In this document: piece by piece, positions 10,719 through 20,786 of the stretch
How the letters are laid out: every line of letters starts with the position of its first letter
Numbering within the stretch: the first letter of the stretch is position 1
Assembly: GCA_022592445.1 (NCBI GenBank)
Contig: JABYQR010000176.1
Coordinates: 1-64,000, forward strand
From: Cytidiella melzeri
Taxonomy: Eukaryota; Basidiomycota; Agaricomycetes; Polyporales; Irpicaceae
Length of the DNA stretch: 64,000 nt
Reading direction: 5' to 3'
Translations under genes and position numbers: made by a program
Notes under the pieces: generated by a model
What the model was told of the DNA's origin: nothing
The model's input: only the letters and a program-made list of their open reading frames with translations
Database searches by the model: none

Positions 10719-13700
10719 ACTAGTGTTAGCAGGGCCGGCAAGCGGCAAGTATGATTCCTGAAGACTTGATAAATTTCTCACAGTATCATATGTATCAATA
10801 AATCAGAATTCAATATCACGCAGGTTTTACATGTCCACAATATCATAGATATCAATAAATTAGATGTCATGATTGCGCAGGTATCTTAAACATCACAACA
10901 TGTATAAATTGCTACAGTACTGGTCCGACTGTGTTTTGCTGTTGCTAACATGTTGCAGTTTACACCATTCATGTTTCCATCATATTCTGTATGTCTACCT
11001 GTACTTATACCATTGTGGAACCACAGATCTCCGTTGTCACTGACTATACAAGATGTATAGTGATTATTTCCATAGTAAATGATGCCACGCAGTTTGTATA
11101 TCCACTAACGTTAATAATATGTTGGAACCTGACAACTGGATCTTCCTCTATACACATTGCAATGAAGGGTGGTGCATGATCAAATTGTATATATTCTCCA
11201 TTACGTTGTGGCAGTCACTGCATTTCTTTCTTGACTTTGTTTTCATTAGAGCTGTCATCCATGCAGACGTAGTTTGAGCATTACACATTCCTGCTCGTTT
11301 TGCTTTATTTCTCCATGCAGACTTTGTACATCGCCACATTAGAGAGTTGGAAAATAAGCTAGAGGATTTTTTCTTTCGACATACAACGCAGTACACAGTT
11401 TTGACAATATGGCTAACATCAGCTTTTAGTAGAAATTCACATAATTCTCTAACATCATTGCCTGTTGTACTGATTGAGAACACACTTGGATCTTTACAAT
11501 GAAATGCAAGCTGTATACGGTCTCGAGTTTTATCTATATCATCTGAGTCAAGATCTACACCTTCAAACATGTCACAAAATATTTTCAAATATTCATTTGT
11601 TGTTGATGTTAATTTACACCATTCTTCTGGTGTATACCTCATAATGCTCATTAGAATAGTGAACAGACTATCAAATGCACAGCTATATGTTTGACCATTC
11701 CATACAAAACCCATAGGGCCATTGAGTACAGGTATACGGTCATTGATATTTGTTTTCTGCCGTTTACATGGCCGGGTGGAACTTTCCTGATGTTCAGTTA
11801 CTTCCTGTCTACGCTTGTTATGAATACAGACACCTTGTAGCCTACTCAGTTGATTGATCTGTACAGTAACCTGAGCAGGAATATGTTGTTTGGCATCAGT
11901 ATTGACTCCCAACGGTTTTTTCTTGCTGGATTCAGGTTTAGATGTAGATTGTTTTGTCAGTCTTTTCTTTTTGTCAAGTACTTGCCATTCTGCTTCTTGG
12001 AATGGATCATTGATATCATACGTGTTAATTGAATCCCATTGTAACGAACTAGGCATTGTTCTAGGAACATAGTCACTTCCTCTTGCATATCTATATGATG
12101 ATATTAGATGGTTCCGTGTTGTACCGCCTACACCCTTGGGTAATTTCTCTTTGAAACGCAATCTTGTAATCTCATCTAGCAATTCTAACTCTCGGAACTC
12201 CTGTCTCAAATATCCAGACAATCCCCCAGTCATGTGTTTATCTGAGAAATCTTGAGCAATAAGAGTACCCTGATATGTTGAACCTCTTGATAAGCAAGTA
12301 TATATAGACTGGTGACTGCAACAATTGTGTATGTCAACAACATTGTACTTCCTTGTCCGACCTTGGGATGCATAGTCTGTCATGCCAAAATTTACTATTA
12401 CTGGCACTTGTACGTGGTTTATCGTTCTTCGCACGCCATCAGGAAGCTTACAAATCACGTTTATAGGTTCTGCTGTGACAGGCACCACATCAGGTTCCAA
12501 TCCATCTAGTTTGATTGGTATTGGTGGTGAAGTTAGCTTTACAAACAACACATCTAATGTGCTGTGATTTGCATCTATAGGCTGAGATTTCCACCCAACT
12601 ACAACACCTTCTGCTCCATTAGTCACACCACACTCTGTTGCTTTGCTCTTCTTAATCATAATAGGCATTCCTATACAAATACCTAATTTGCCAGGATGGT
12701 TTCCAGTATTGCTTGGAGGCAATGACAAAAACACAGCTTGATCATGTGGACGAAGGCAGTCAGTATTCCGTGATGGATCTGCTTTTGTTTTACGGATCCT
12801 GGTCAAACGCTTTGTCTCATCGTTGTTAAAGCCAAACAATCCACAGAGTAAGAATAACTCAGAGTTTGATGGGCCTCTTGCAAGAATTGTTCTGCCCCTC
12901 TGTCATTGAATTTATCTCTACTTGCATTGTAAGATGGTATAGTTGACACGTTATGGAACACAGTATTTGACCACTTTGGTCGATTTTTTTGAAACACCAG
13001 CTATTCTAGTTTGCAGAAAAGTAATATCTTCATTGGTACAAGACTTGTACCTTACATTTTCTAGCAAAGTGCGGAATTTTGCATCTTCATCTGTCTGTGA
13101 ATTTTGTCTCATGTTGGTACGTAGAATGACCGCAGTGGTAAATTGATGCCATATTGCTTTACCTAATACAGCTTGCTGATCCTGTGGGAGACTGTGCTGC
13201 ATGGATAACAGACTGAACAGTACTTGCATAGAGGGTGTTTCCTGTTGATACTGGGGGAAGCTGTGCAAAGTCTCCCGCAAAGATGACTTGTTTCCCTCCA
13301 AATGGTTCAGTCTCATTGTCCAAGGCCATACACATTTGTCCGCTAATATTGTATAAGTTGAAACAATCATTCATTCATATCTCATCCATACATATGTACT
13401 CTACATAGTGCAAGTTACTTTTAATTTCACTTAGAGCACCTAGTTGTTCAGTTTTTACAATAAGGGTTGATACCTAGCTGAAATGATAAGTAGAACCACC
13501 AATCAGCGATGCAGCTGATCCAGTAGGTGCCATACAAAGGAACCTATAAGCTTGATTGTGACGGGTATAAAAATGTATCAATGATTTAATAACTTGAGAT
13601 TTTCCTGTACCAGCCATTCCACCCAGATACATCTTCAGCTGAGATTGTTTTTCAAGAGTTGAGTGATTTGCTATGATTTTGAAAGCCCTGGCCTGTTCAG

Positions 13701-13755
13701 TGTTCAATGTGCAGCAATCTACAGACATTGCTTGCTCTCTGAACAAGGAATACAA
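10719..13755 (-). mobile_element. Helentron-like copy H2, helicase-bearing part with 3' end
   Basis: The 3' end (minus strand) is at 10719 (CTAACACTAGT read outward) with the subterminal inverted motif at about 10750. The rest is the helicase/peptidase gene. It is nearly collinear with 51461-55017. No 5' end is present: beyond the helicase start the sequence runs into a 143-bp array that ends in a second, oppositely oriented 3' end at 15356. Confidence 0.7.
11148..13755 (-). pseudogene. PIF1-type helicase fused to USP-like cysteine peptidase, frameshifted
   Basis: Helitron-type superfamily 1 helicase that would unwind DNA during rolling-circle transposition. The N-terminal part (13474-13755) has the Walker A motif GGMAGTGKS and APTGSAASLIGGSTYH. 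A middle piece has motif GDFAQLPPV (about 13250). The main open frame (11148-12839) has the C-terminal helicase motifs (DYASQGRTRKYNVVDIH, YTCLSRGSTYQGT) followed by a peptidase-like domain with the Cys box NGQTYSCAFDS (Cys codon at 11679-11681) and CxxC pairs. Breaks relative to the copy at 51613-55017 are an extra T in the T-run near 12985, a shift near 12835, and a lost T near 11185 that removes the catalytic His region. No Rep domain is attached. Confidence 0.85.
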
Positions 13756-15356
13756 TTAGAAGACATGTGACACATAGTATTGGCTCTGAGCAAGAGTTAC
13801 CAGTACTTTGGAAGCTAACTACCAAATCTCAATCCCTACATTCTTGGACAATGTAAATTTGTGGCTGCATTAGTGGTGAGTACTGTATCTGATTGTTTCA
13901 CAAAGTTTCACAACTGTTAGTCGCTCTCTAAGCAGGAATTACAACCAGAACACAGCCTGTAGCAGTTCCAATGGGGTGAGGCAGTTCAGACATCAACAGT
14001 ACATGGTTGCGTCAGCAGCAAGCACTGCATTGGATTGTTGCACAAAGTTTTACCACCATTAGTTGCTCTCTAAGGAGGAGTTAAATTCAGAACATAGCCT
14101 GTGGCCTGTGGCAGTTCTGATGGGGCTGAGGCAGTCCAGACATCAACAGGCCATGGTTGCATCACCATAGAGCACTGCCTTTGATTCTTCCATACAGTTT
14201 CACAACCACCAGTTGCTCTATAAGCAGGAGTAACAATCAGAACATAGCCTGTTGCAGCTCTGATGGGGGTGAGGCAATGCAGACATCAGCTAGACATGGT
14301 TTCAGCAGCAGCCAGCCGCCGCCTGGCGATGTACTCCCCAACTAAATGGTCCACAAAATTTCACAACCATTAGTTGCTCTCTAAGGAGAAGTTACAATCA
14401 GAGCACAGCCTGTGGCAGTTCTAGTGGGGCTGAGGCAGTTCAGACATCAACAGGACACGGTTGCATCACCACAGAGCACTGCCTTTGATTCTTTCACACA
14501 GTTTCACAACCACTAGTGGCTCTATAAGCAGGAGTTACAATCAGAACACAGCCTGTGGCAGTTTCAATGGAGATGAGGCCGTTCATACCTCAACAGGATA
14601 TCAAGCCCTTCATTTCTTAAGCAAGCAATTTTCTGTCATCAGCAGTGAACACTGCACAAGATTCATGATAAGATATATGAAGCCCCTTGCCACGATTGGT
14701 GACTACCCTCATCAATGTATGGCTTGTTTTCCTGCAACCAAACTTATCATTTGTAGTACAGTCACTTTATCCCAAATCAAGTTGCCTATCAACGGTGTCC
14801 CCAATAGAAAATGCTCGTAATACAGTCAATATTTATGACCAGATGGCTTGGCAAGGTTCTTACCAGGAACAGAGTTGTTTACTCAGGTTCCTTTAGGTAA
14901 CAAATTCACAGGTGCAATTAACTACATGCTAGATGATTTATTCAATTTGCTATCAATAACATAATCACTTGTAACCCTGCTCCTGTAGTTTACCAAATTA
15001 TTTCTAGAATATTTAACATAGTTCAACACCATCAAGAAGAAGACGCGTGTCAAACAATCTTTATCTCCATGCTCTACTCCACAAACTTGTACATGTTTTA
15101 ATTCTGTACTCACACCCATTGTTGCACTTCAAACAATGCAGCACAGTCCCTCTTCTTTCATGAATAGCTGTGTGCTCCAGTGGAGACAAACCACCAAATT
15201 ACTATACATTAATCATTGAAGAAGCTATTCCCAACAGAATTACTTGTTCAGGCTGCTACAAGCACCAAGTCTACTTACAAATCTGGCTCCACAAGTAATA
15301 TTTTATTCAATCTTCAGGAATTGTACTTGCTGCTTGCTGGCCTTGCTAACGCTAGT
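13756..15356 (+). mobile_element. Helentron-like copy H3 (array plus 3' end, 5' part missing)
   Basis: A 143-bp repeat array (about 13870-14610) is followed by the conserved 3' part (a TCATCAATGTATGGCTTG block, CTCCACAAACTTG) and the 3' end at 15356 (GCTAACGCTAGT). It begins exactly where the H2 helicase gene starts. The right flank is itself array sequence (TACAATCAGAACACAGCC), so this copy sits inside another copy. Confidence 0.7.
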
Positions 15357-15790
15357 TACAATCAGAACACAGCCTGGAGCAGTTCCAATGGGGGATGTGG
15401 CTCCATCAGCAGCAAGCAGTGCATCTGATTGTCCCACACAGTTTCACAACCATTAGTTGCTTCATAAGCAACGGTAACAAGTTCAGACATTCACTGGATG
15501 TGGTTGCATCAGCAGCAAGCAGTGCATTTGATTGTTCCGCACAGTTTCACAACCATCAGTTGCTCTCTAAGCAGGGGTTACATTCCGAACACAGCCTGTG
15601 GCAGTTCCAATGGGAATGAGGCAGTTCAGACATCCACAGGATGTGGTTGCATCAGCAGCGAGCAGTGCATCTGATTGTTCCACACAGTTTCACAACCATT
15701 TGTTGCTCTCTAAGCAGGAGTTACAATTAGAACACAGCCTGGAGCAGTTCCAATGGGGCTGAGGCAGTTCAGACATCCACTGGACACATG
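15357..15790 (+). repeat. Fragment of the 143-bp array beyond H3
   Basis: About three array units continue here after the H3 3' end and fade into unique sequence near 15800. This is the interrupted host copy of H3. The stretch 15800-16200 shows nothing recognisable. Confidence 0.65.
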
Positions 15791-16205
15791 TAACATGTTC
15801 TAGGAGCTGATCTAATGAGCCAACTCTGACCCTCCTGTATTCTGAAAGCAATTCATTTTTCTGGCATCAGCAGTGAGTGTTACTGAGCACTGCAAGTGCC
15901 TTAATCAATGTATGGTTGCTTTTCTAACAACCAAATTTGAAAATTATTACCTGTAGCGCTACTCTGCTAAAGGTGTAGTGCATGTTTCAAGCCTGCTGTG
16001 CATTTTTGTTGCATCCTGTCTTTGTCACCAGAAAATGTGATTCTGTACTGCTCAAGTGTTGTGAACTATTGTAGCCCAAACAGTCTTTACATACATTTAA
16101 CTATACACTGAGTTCACATACTATGTGCTAAAATAGCAAAGCACAATTGACTTATGGAAGGGTGCTTTAGATTATCATTCACCATTCGTTACCTATCCCA
16201 AGGTT

Positions 16206-16475
16206 AGCACTGTACATGCACTACAAGCTGAATATATCTTCTTAGCACTGAAACTATTGTTTGCACACCTGTTTCATCATTTCTGCATGATGAATGCACC
16301 TCTGTCACATGTGTGCTCTTTATCTCATCAGTACTGTACATGAGCTGCAAGCAGTATAAAGCCCCTTGCAACCATAATTTATCACTGATGCATTGTTCAC
16401 AGACATGTTTTGTCATATATTAAATTGTGCATGCTACTTGTCTCATCAGCACTGCACATGAACTGCAAGATATAT
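16206..16475 (+). promoter_or_regulatory. Three tandem TATA modules upstream of the right secreted-protein gene
   Basis: Three copies about 120 bases apart share ACTGTACATG(A/C)(A/G)CTRCAAG followed by an AT-rich TATA block (GAATATATC near 16233, AGTATAAAGCC near 16350, GATATATAAAAT near 16470). The last is closest to the leader and most like the left-hand promoter at 6735-6765, so it is the best promoter candidate. Confidence 0.5.
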
Positions 16476-16489
16476 AAAATTTCTTGCTC

Positions 16490-16765
16490 TTGTACCTTAG
16501 CATACTTCCATCACTCCTCGTTTTTTTTACTGCTTCAGTGCTGGTCAGTAAGTAGATTGTTGTTCATGATGCACTTTTTTGGGCCACTGTACTGAACATT
16601 CTTCTTACAGCTAGCTGTCTGACAATACCATCCTCAAGCTTCCATTTGACACATCTCTGCCACTTCAAGTATTTCCATTACAGCAGTAGTCAGTCAGTAC
16701 AGTGTTTTTTGTGTCTCATCCATCAGGCCTCAGTCACTGTACTGAAATTGTTCTTACAGCTAGTC
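16490..16765 (+). repeat. Tandem exon-intron modules in the 5' leader (right copy)
   Basis: At least two intron-like segments end in CACTGTACTGAA(C/A)...TTCTTACAG followed by CTAG(C/T)(T/C). They match the modules at 6815-7188. The first donor reads CAGTAAGTAG (about 16546); the second donor is degraded (CAGTACAGTG, about 16698). Confidence 0.6.
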
Positions 16766-16812
16766 ATCTCACTGTACCATTCTCAAGTTACCCCTTGACA
16801 TCCAGTACTGCC

Positions 16813-17259
16813 ATGAGGCTCTCATCCTCCCTTGTTCTGCTTGTCACCATTGTCACCGGCACAGTCTCTATGATGACTGTGTCTGCCACTCCATACAGCG
16901 GAAGAAAACACAGCCCTCTAATGAATTTCAGAAACCTCAACAGGAAGAGGCAAAGCGGAATCGAAGACCTCCAGAATCTGATTCCTGCAGACCTGCGGCC
17001 TCAGTATGTTCCTACTCACGAGGAGGCTGTTAGAAAACATGCTCTGGCAAAGCAGGGATTGTCAAAAGCTGAGGGATCTGCACTGAAATATGGATTCAAG
17101 ATTTTGGAAAAGCAAAGGAATAAAAACCCTGAAATGGATGAGGCCACCAAGGAGGAGTTGAAAAAGCTGAAAGCACTTGAAGATGCAGAGTGGGAAAAGC
17201 ACAGAATATGGGAACGAGTAGAACATTACTGGTGGACTAAAGTGCAGAGCAAGTCTTAG
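16813..17259 (+). CDS. Small secreted protein, intact (148 aa)
   Basis: The start at 16813 is chosen because it opens with a classic signal peptide (MRLSSSLVLLVTIVTGTVSM, likely cleavage after SAT/ATP) and lies just after the spliced leader. An upstream in-frame ATG at 16702 falls inside an apparent intron. Next comes a basic segment with a Kex2-like site (NRKRQ, residues about 43-47), then a charged, probably helical C-terminal half (KKLKALEDAEWEKHRIWERV) ending at 17259. No Cys in the mature part and no recognised domain. The signal region is related to the broken paralogue at 7228 while the mature parts differ strongly, a pattern known for secreted effector-like families. Function unknown. 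The 3' flank to 17530 has no other gene. Confidence 0.7.
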   Translation: MRLSSSLVLLVTIVTGTVSMMTVSATPYSGRKHSPLMNFRNLNRKRQSGIEDLQNLIPADLRPQYVPTHEEAVRKHALAKQGLSKAEGSALKYGFKILEKQRNKNPEMDEATKEELKKLKALEDAEWEKHRIWERVEHYWWTKVQSKS

Positions 17260-17530
17260 AGCAGTTTTGTAAACCACAAAGAAATGATTGCAGTTGGCTT
17301 TGTCTTGTTCTGTCATGTGTTCTAGGTTGCGGTTCTCATAAAACATGCTGTTCTTCTCAGTACAACAAGCTAGTTCACTGCCAAGTACTCACAGTAGTCC
17401 TTTTTGAAGTACAAACTACAGTACAGTGAACAAATGTAAGAAACACTACAATACAAATGGACATGCCATAATGGTAGAAGTGAGGTTATGACACTTTCTA
17501 TCATGAGTCTAGAAAAGAAAAGAGATCCTT

Positions 17531-17728
17531 GAGCTACTAGCAAACAAAAGGTAATACTATTGCGTTAGGGGTAGGCAGTAAGAATGTTTTGTATATATAA
17601 GGGAATTACCTGCAAACAAAACATTTCAAGCAGAAGCGGCAAGGACAGCGAACAATGATAGTGAGACAGGAGTGATGAAAGCGTACAGGCGAGGCGAATG
17701 ACATCAGGGTAACCCGGACGTCATCTAC
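17531..17728 (-). repeat. Right 198-bp terminal inverted repeat
   Basis: Inverted partner of 6479-6676. It contains TTGTATATATAAGG and ends at GTCATCTAC. The right flank (TATCTGGAGACG) begins the truncated arabinokinase-like gene region. Confidence 0.85.
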
Positions 17729-17753
17729 TATCTGGAGACGTACGGCATGACGA

Positions 17754-18870
17754 CTATTTGCGCGAGCACTGCGATGTACGTGTGTTGGGAGAGCAAACAA
17801 GGAGTGGAGCAGATATTACAGAACACGGAGTGTTCTTTGTCGGGTATTCTTGCGCGAAGGGTATCTGAGAGAGAAGTCTATGGTTTGCTGGTGGTTCTAG
17901 GAGGTGGGAGACAACGTTTGGCGTGAACTTGCGCATGCCTGGATCAACCCATTCTGGCGAAGGAAGCATGGGGGACTCGAAGAAGGAAGGAGTAGGTATT
18001 GCACCTGGGAGTTGCAACAGTAAGTTGGAACGGCGGTAGCCCGACCATATCTCCTCTACGAGAGGCTCTAATTCCGACCTTGGTATTGGAATATCCAGTG
18101 GTAGCTGCTGTCCGCCAATGGGCGTCAAATGCAGCTCTTCTTGATTCTGGTGAAAGTCGCAGCTCTCTACAAACACAGTGGACAAGTAACTGTAGACAGA
18201 GTCAAAAGTAAAGTTGGTGACCAGTGCAGAAGGTATTCCTATCGCGTTTGCAACGGCACTGATGATATGTATTCATGTAGCACACCAAAAAGAAAAGAAA
18301 ACGCAGGTGACATACCATCCCACAAATGTTGCATTGCTGAGAACGCAATCCGCGTGTATCAAGCAAAGCTAACGAGACTTGTCATCTATGATGCTAGATT
18401 TGCGGTTCAAAAATTGTTTTGCAACCTCGACACTCTTTTCGCAATGAACTCTGTACCTGAAACAAGTACGCCCTTGTCAAAGTCTCAGCCTTTGAATATA
18501 GGGTGAATAATGCTCACGCTAAAGGCTGCACAATTACTGGGTCTATAAGTGCATGTTGGTACAACGCTGGATGGGCACGATGAGTAACGTAAAGGACATG
18601 CCTGACCTCCTTGCGATATGCTATCAAAAAATACGTGCTCGGGTGCTGACGAGATGATGTAAACCAGTAGTGGGAAACGAAGGGTCAACAGGTGGGAGGT
18701 GAAGGTGGAGACCCGGGTAGCGTGACCATAACCTAGAAGTACCCTTTTCTTCCAAGGACTGTGCGACTGGTGAAATCCCACTCACCATGACCAGAACAAT
18801 AATACGCAAACACCATCCTCTCAAACGCCGACTCGGACAAGCTCTCCGAAGACGCGGCGGACGCGTCCAT
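17754..18870 (-). pseudogene. L-arabinokinase-like gene, N-terminal half only
   Basis: Exon 1 (18786-18870) reads from ATG to RMVFAYYCSGHG, with a GTGAGT donor. Exon 2 from 18732 continues YGHATRVSTFTSHLL, YIISSAPEHVFFDSI and, after a frame change, IDPVIVQPLA. Further exons read ANAIGIPSALVTNFTFDSVY, LEPLVEEIWSGYRRSNLLL, QLPGAIPTPSF and VISAPLL. This order (GHG-GHATRV, SAPxxVF, VTNFTFDxxY, RLPGxxPxPxF, PLVxR) is that of the glycosyltransferase-like N-terminal half of L-arabinokinases and related fungal proteins. The GHMP kinase half is absent; the frame stops at about 17754, 26 bases from the inverted repeat. Probably a gene cut by insertion of, or rearrangement at, the repeat. The family call is from memory. 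Confidence 0.5.
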
Positions 18871-18886
18871 TGCCAGCGACTCAAAT

Positions 18887-19297
18887 ACTCACTTTAATTC
18901 GCTGAGTGGGCTCACATGCGGCTCAAGAGATGAGTCTTGTCTCTACACGATGATAGTAACGTGTGTTGAATGACGCTCCCGAGTCGGGTGGTGAGGGAAT
19001 GAGAGTGTTGCGTGGCTGCTACCATTGTGGCACACCACCAAGCGAGTCAGTGACAACATTGAAGCTACTGTATAAAGCGTTGGAAATGTCACCTTCGATA
19101 TTGGCCAGCGTCATCCAAATCGCGCACATGCTAGCCAACTCGCACGCTCAAGACAGAATGAACTCGCAATTCACAGACCTTCCGCCTGCGCACACCATAT
19201 CATACACAGCAATCAAGCTTGACACCTGTGGGCTATTCCGTTACTACATCGCACATGTTCAGGAGCTCCCAACTACAATGTTTGTGATGCCAAAGAA
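18887..19297. other. No recognisable gene
   Basis: An open frame on the plus strand (18963-19394) has no recognisable motif and overlaps better minus-strand coding at 19298 onward. I see no repeats here. Confidence 0.3.
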
Positions 19298-19770
19298 TCA
19301 ACTGACATTGTATTGGTATTGTGGGCCCTGCTGTGGCACTGCATCTGGACTGTCACTATATGGACTGTCAACACCGTTCTTCGTTGCATTGTGATGCTCA
19401 TAGAGTCCTATCAATGCCGCGGTCCCAGCCGCATGAACGGCAGTGGCCCCTACCCCCGCGAGACCAGTCGGAAACTTCCCCAACCGTATCAGACATGCGT
19501 CGGGATACTGGGAATTGTCTTCGCAACACTACAGTTGGTGCGATGTGCTCGTTGATTGCATTTCTGTCGCCCAAAACATCAGTACTGGTAGGAGACACAT
19601 CTATCCGGGAGACAACTTACCTGGAGGCATGTCTGTTGAGGATGTGAGCAATGTGGCTGAAGGATTCCGCATCGCTCGAGGAAGGTTCTGCACGGCGCAT
19701 CTGTTCCTTGTGGTCTTGTTGCAGGATGTCCCGGGCTGCAATGCCAGCCCCAATGGACTATCACGCCCCG
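19298..19770 (-). CDS. Unrecognised spliced gene fragment
   Basis: A minus-strand exon (about 19625-19765) reads GIAARDILQQDHKEQMRRAE and SDAESFSHIAHILNRHAS, ending at a strong GTAAGT donor. Downstream on the same strand an open segment (19298-19510) reads GLAGVGATAVHAAGTAALIG and LYEHHNATKNGVDSPYSDSP before a stop. Alanine-rich helices suggest an amphipathic or membrane-associated protein. I could not find an acceptor that joins the two in frame, so the gene may be frameshifted. No family recognised. Confidence 0.3.
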
Positions 19771-19866
19771 CTTTTGAATGCCGGTCTAGCATTTGCGAAC
19801 CCACGCCATGTAGCACGCCCCGCTTTCGAATGCCAGTCTAGCATTCGCAAACCCACGCCATGTAGC
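19764..19866. repeat. Direct tandem duplication of about 52 bp
   Basis: CACGCCCCGCTTT(T/C)GAATGCC and TTTGCGAACCCACGCCATG-type sequence occur twice in a row with few differences. No function is apparent. The stretch that follows (19870-20040) is purine-rich (GAGAGA runs). Confidence 0.8.
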
Positions 19867-20050
19867 GTGGTGTATGGTGGAGACACTGCGGACCACACGA
19901 GAGAGACAAGAGTGAGAGAGGTGTATGGGTGGACAGAGAGACGAGAGAGAGAGGGGTATGGTGTTGAGCGGAGAAGGAGGCAAGAGAGCGAAACGCAGGA
20001 GTTGTTGCCAGTCCATCAAGTGTCCATCAGCAGCGTCACGTGTCACGTGA

Positions 20051-20570
20051 AAATGTTTGAAAGCTGCATGTTACCATAAAGGGATGAAAAATTGCTGCCA
20101 CTGGCGGCAATCGTAATAGTAATATTATTAGTGTGTAATATATAGGATCCTTGGCACTGTCGTTCACAGGGGATGAAAGCAGTATCAATCCACATAGCAT
20201 ATATCTTTGTTGTGGCCCTGTAGCGTGTCAGCGGACATTTTGTTTGATAAGCACATGAAGGCCAGATGTGTTGATACCTGGCTGTCATCAGTAAAATTAA
20301 CTTGTAGTGGTATGATTGCTCAGGACTTTAGCAAGAAACATGCAACAGGTGCATTATCTGGATATTGAATATAGGTGTTCTGTGTGCTAAAGCTACTTGA
20401 TGAAATCACCAAACTTTGGCCAAAAGGGAAACCACCTAAAGATGCCGGGGACATGTAATCAAATCATATAATCTCTTCTTATCAATACACCAGAGGACCT
20501 CACTATGCACCTTAAACAAAGCATGGACCATTTAAATGGAACACTGACAATTATTCTAGATCAATCCAAG
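20051..20570 (+). pseudogene. Old helicase C-terminal fossil with a family-specific flanking segment
   Basis: From about 20305 the plus strand still reads IAQDFSKKHATGALSGY, LLDEITKL and ISSYQYTRGPHYAP between stops. It is collinear with the helicase segment IAQDFSDKHMTGGLSGY...ISSYRYARGSDYVP of the Helentron-like copies, and is far more decayed than the others. The preceding 20051-20145 block resembles 39863-39966 (AAAGGGATGAAAAATTGCTG shared) and on the minus strand encodes a similar peptide in both places (ASGSNFSSLY). Confidence 0.6.
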
Positions 20571-20596
20571 GAGGCTAACTTGCAAGTGATTGATTA

Positions 20597-20765
20597 GGTT
20601 ATGAGGACTACTAGGCACTACCAGGCATCATCCTGGGCAATGATACCACCACCTAGACACTCATACCAATCCCTCTTACACTCATGCCACACCCTTTGAT
20701 GACCTAGGTTATGAGGCTGCTAGGCACTAGCAGGCATCGTATTAGGCAATGATACCACCCCTTGC
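20597..20765. repeat. Imperfect direct repeat, about 107-bp period
   Basis: AGGTTATGAGG(A/C)...CTAGGCACTA(C/G)CAGGCATC...GGCAATGATACCACC occurs at 20597 and again at 20703. It lies in gene-free sequence just left of copy H4. Confidence 0.75.
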
Positions 20766-20786
20766 ACCCATTCCATCCATTCTGAC

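Larger units (their letters stand above)
6479..17728. mobile_element. Composite unit bounded by 198-bp inverted repeats carrying two secreted-protein genes
   Basis: The two ends are inverted copies of each other (6479-6676 and 17531-17728), matching at roughly nine positions in ten by eye. The match stops abruptly at GTAGATGAC on the outer side and TAGTAGCTC on the inner side. Between them lie two paralogous small secreted-protein genes (7228-7599 and 16813-17259) with shared promoter and leader architecture. Later insertions fill the middle: Helentron-like copies at 7738-10233 and 10719-15356, and a Gypsy fragment at 10234-10718. No transposase belonging to this unit was found and no target-site duplication is visible, so it could be a non-autonomous long-TIR DNA transposon (Mutator-like elements have such TIRs) or a product of duplication and inversion. 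Removing the nested copies leaves only about 3.5-4 kb. Confidence 0.55.

Noticed and set aside
13870..14610. Series of similar short open frames in the repeat arrays (also at 8283-8785, 34581-35111, 45818-46033, 55556-56553)
   Set aside because: They are one 143-bp non-coding repeat read in shifting frames; the unit length is not a multiple of three and the peptides are not maintained.
16702..16812. Upstream ATG extending the secreted protein by 37 residues
   Set aside because: This stretch falls in an apparent leader intron ending TTCTTACAG, and the ATG at 16813 begins a proper signal peptide.
6479..17728. Starship-type giant element
   Set aside because: No tyrosine-recombinase captain gene and the unit has inverted repeats instead; most of its length is nested Helentron-like material.
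6460..17750. Target-site duplication for the inverted-repeat unit
   Set aside because: Outer flanks GACTGGCC and TATCTGGAG do not match over 2-11 bases, so none is claimed.
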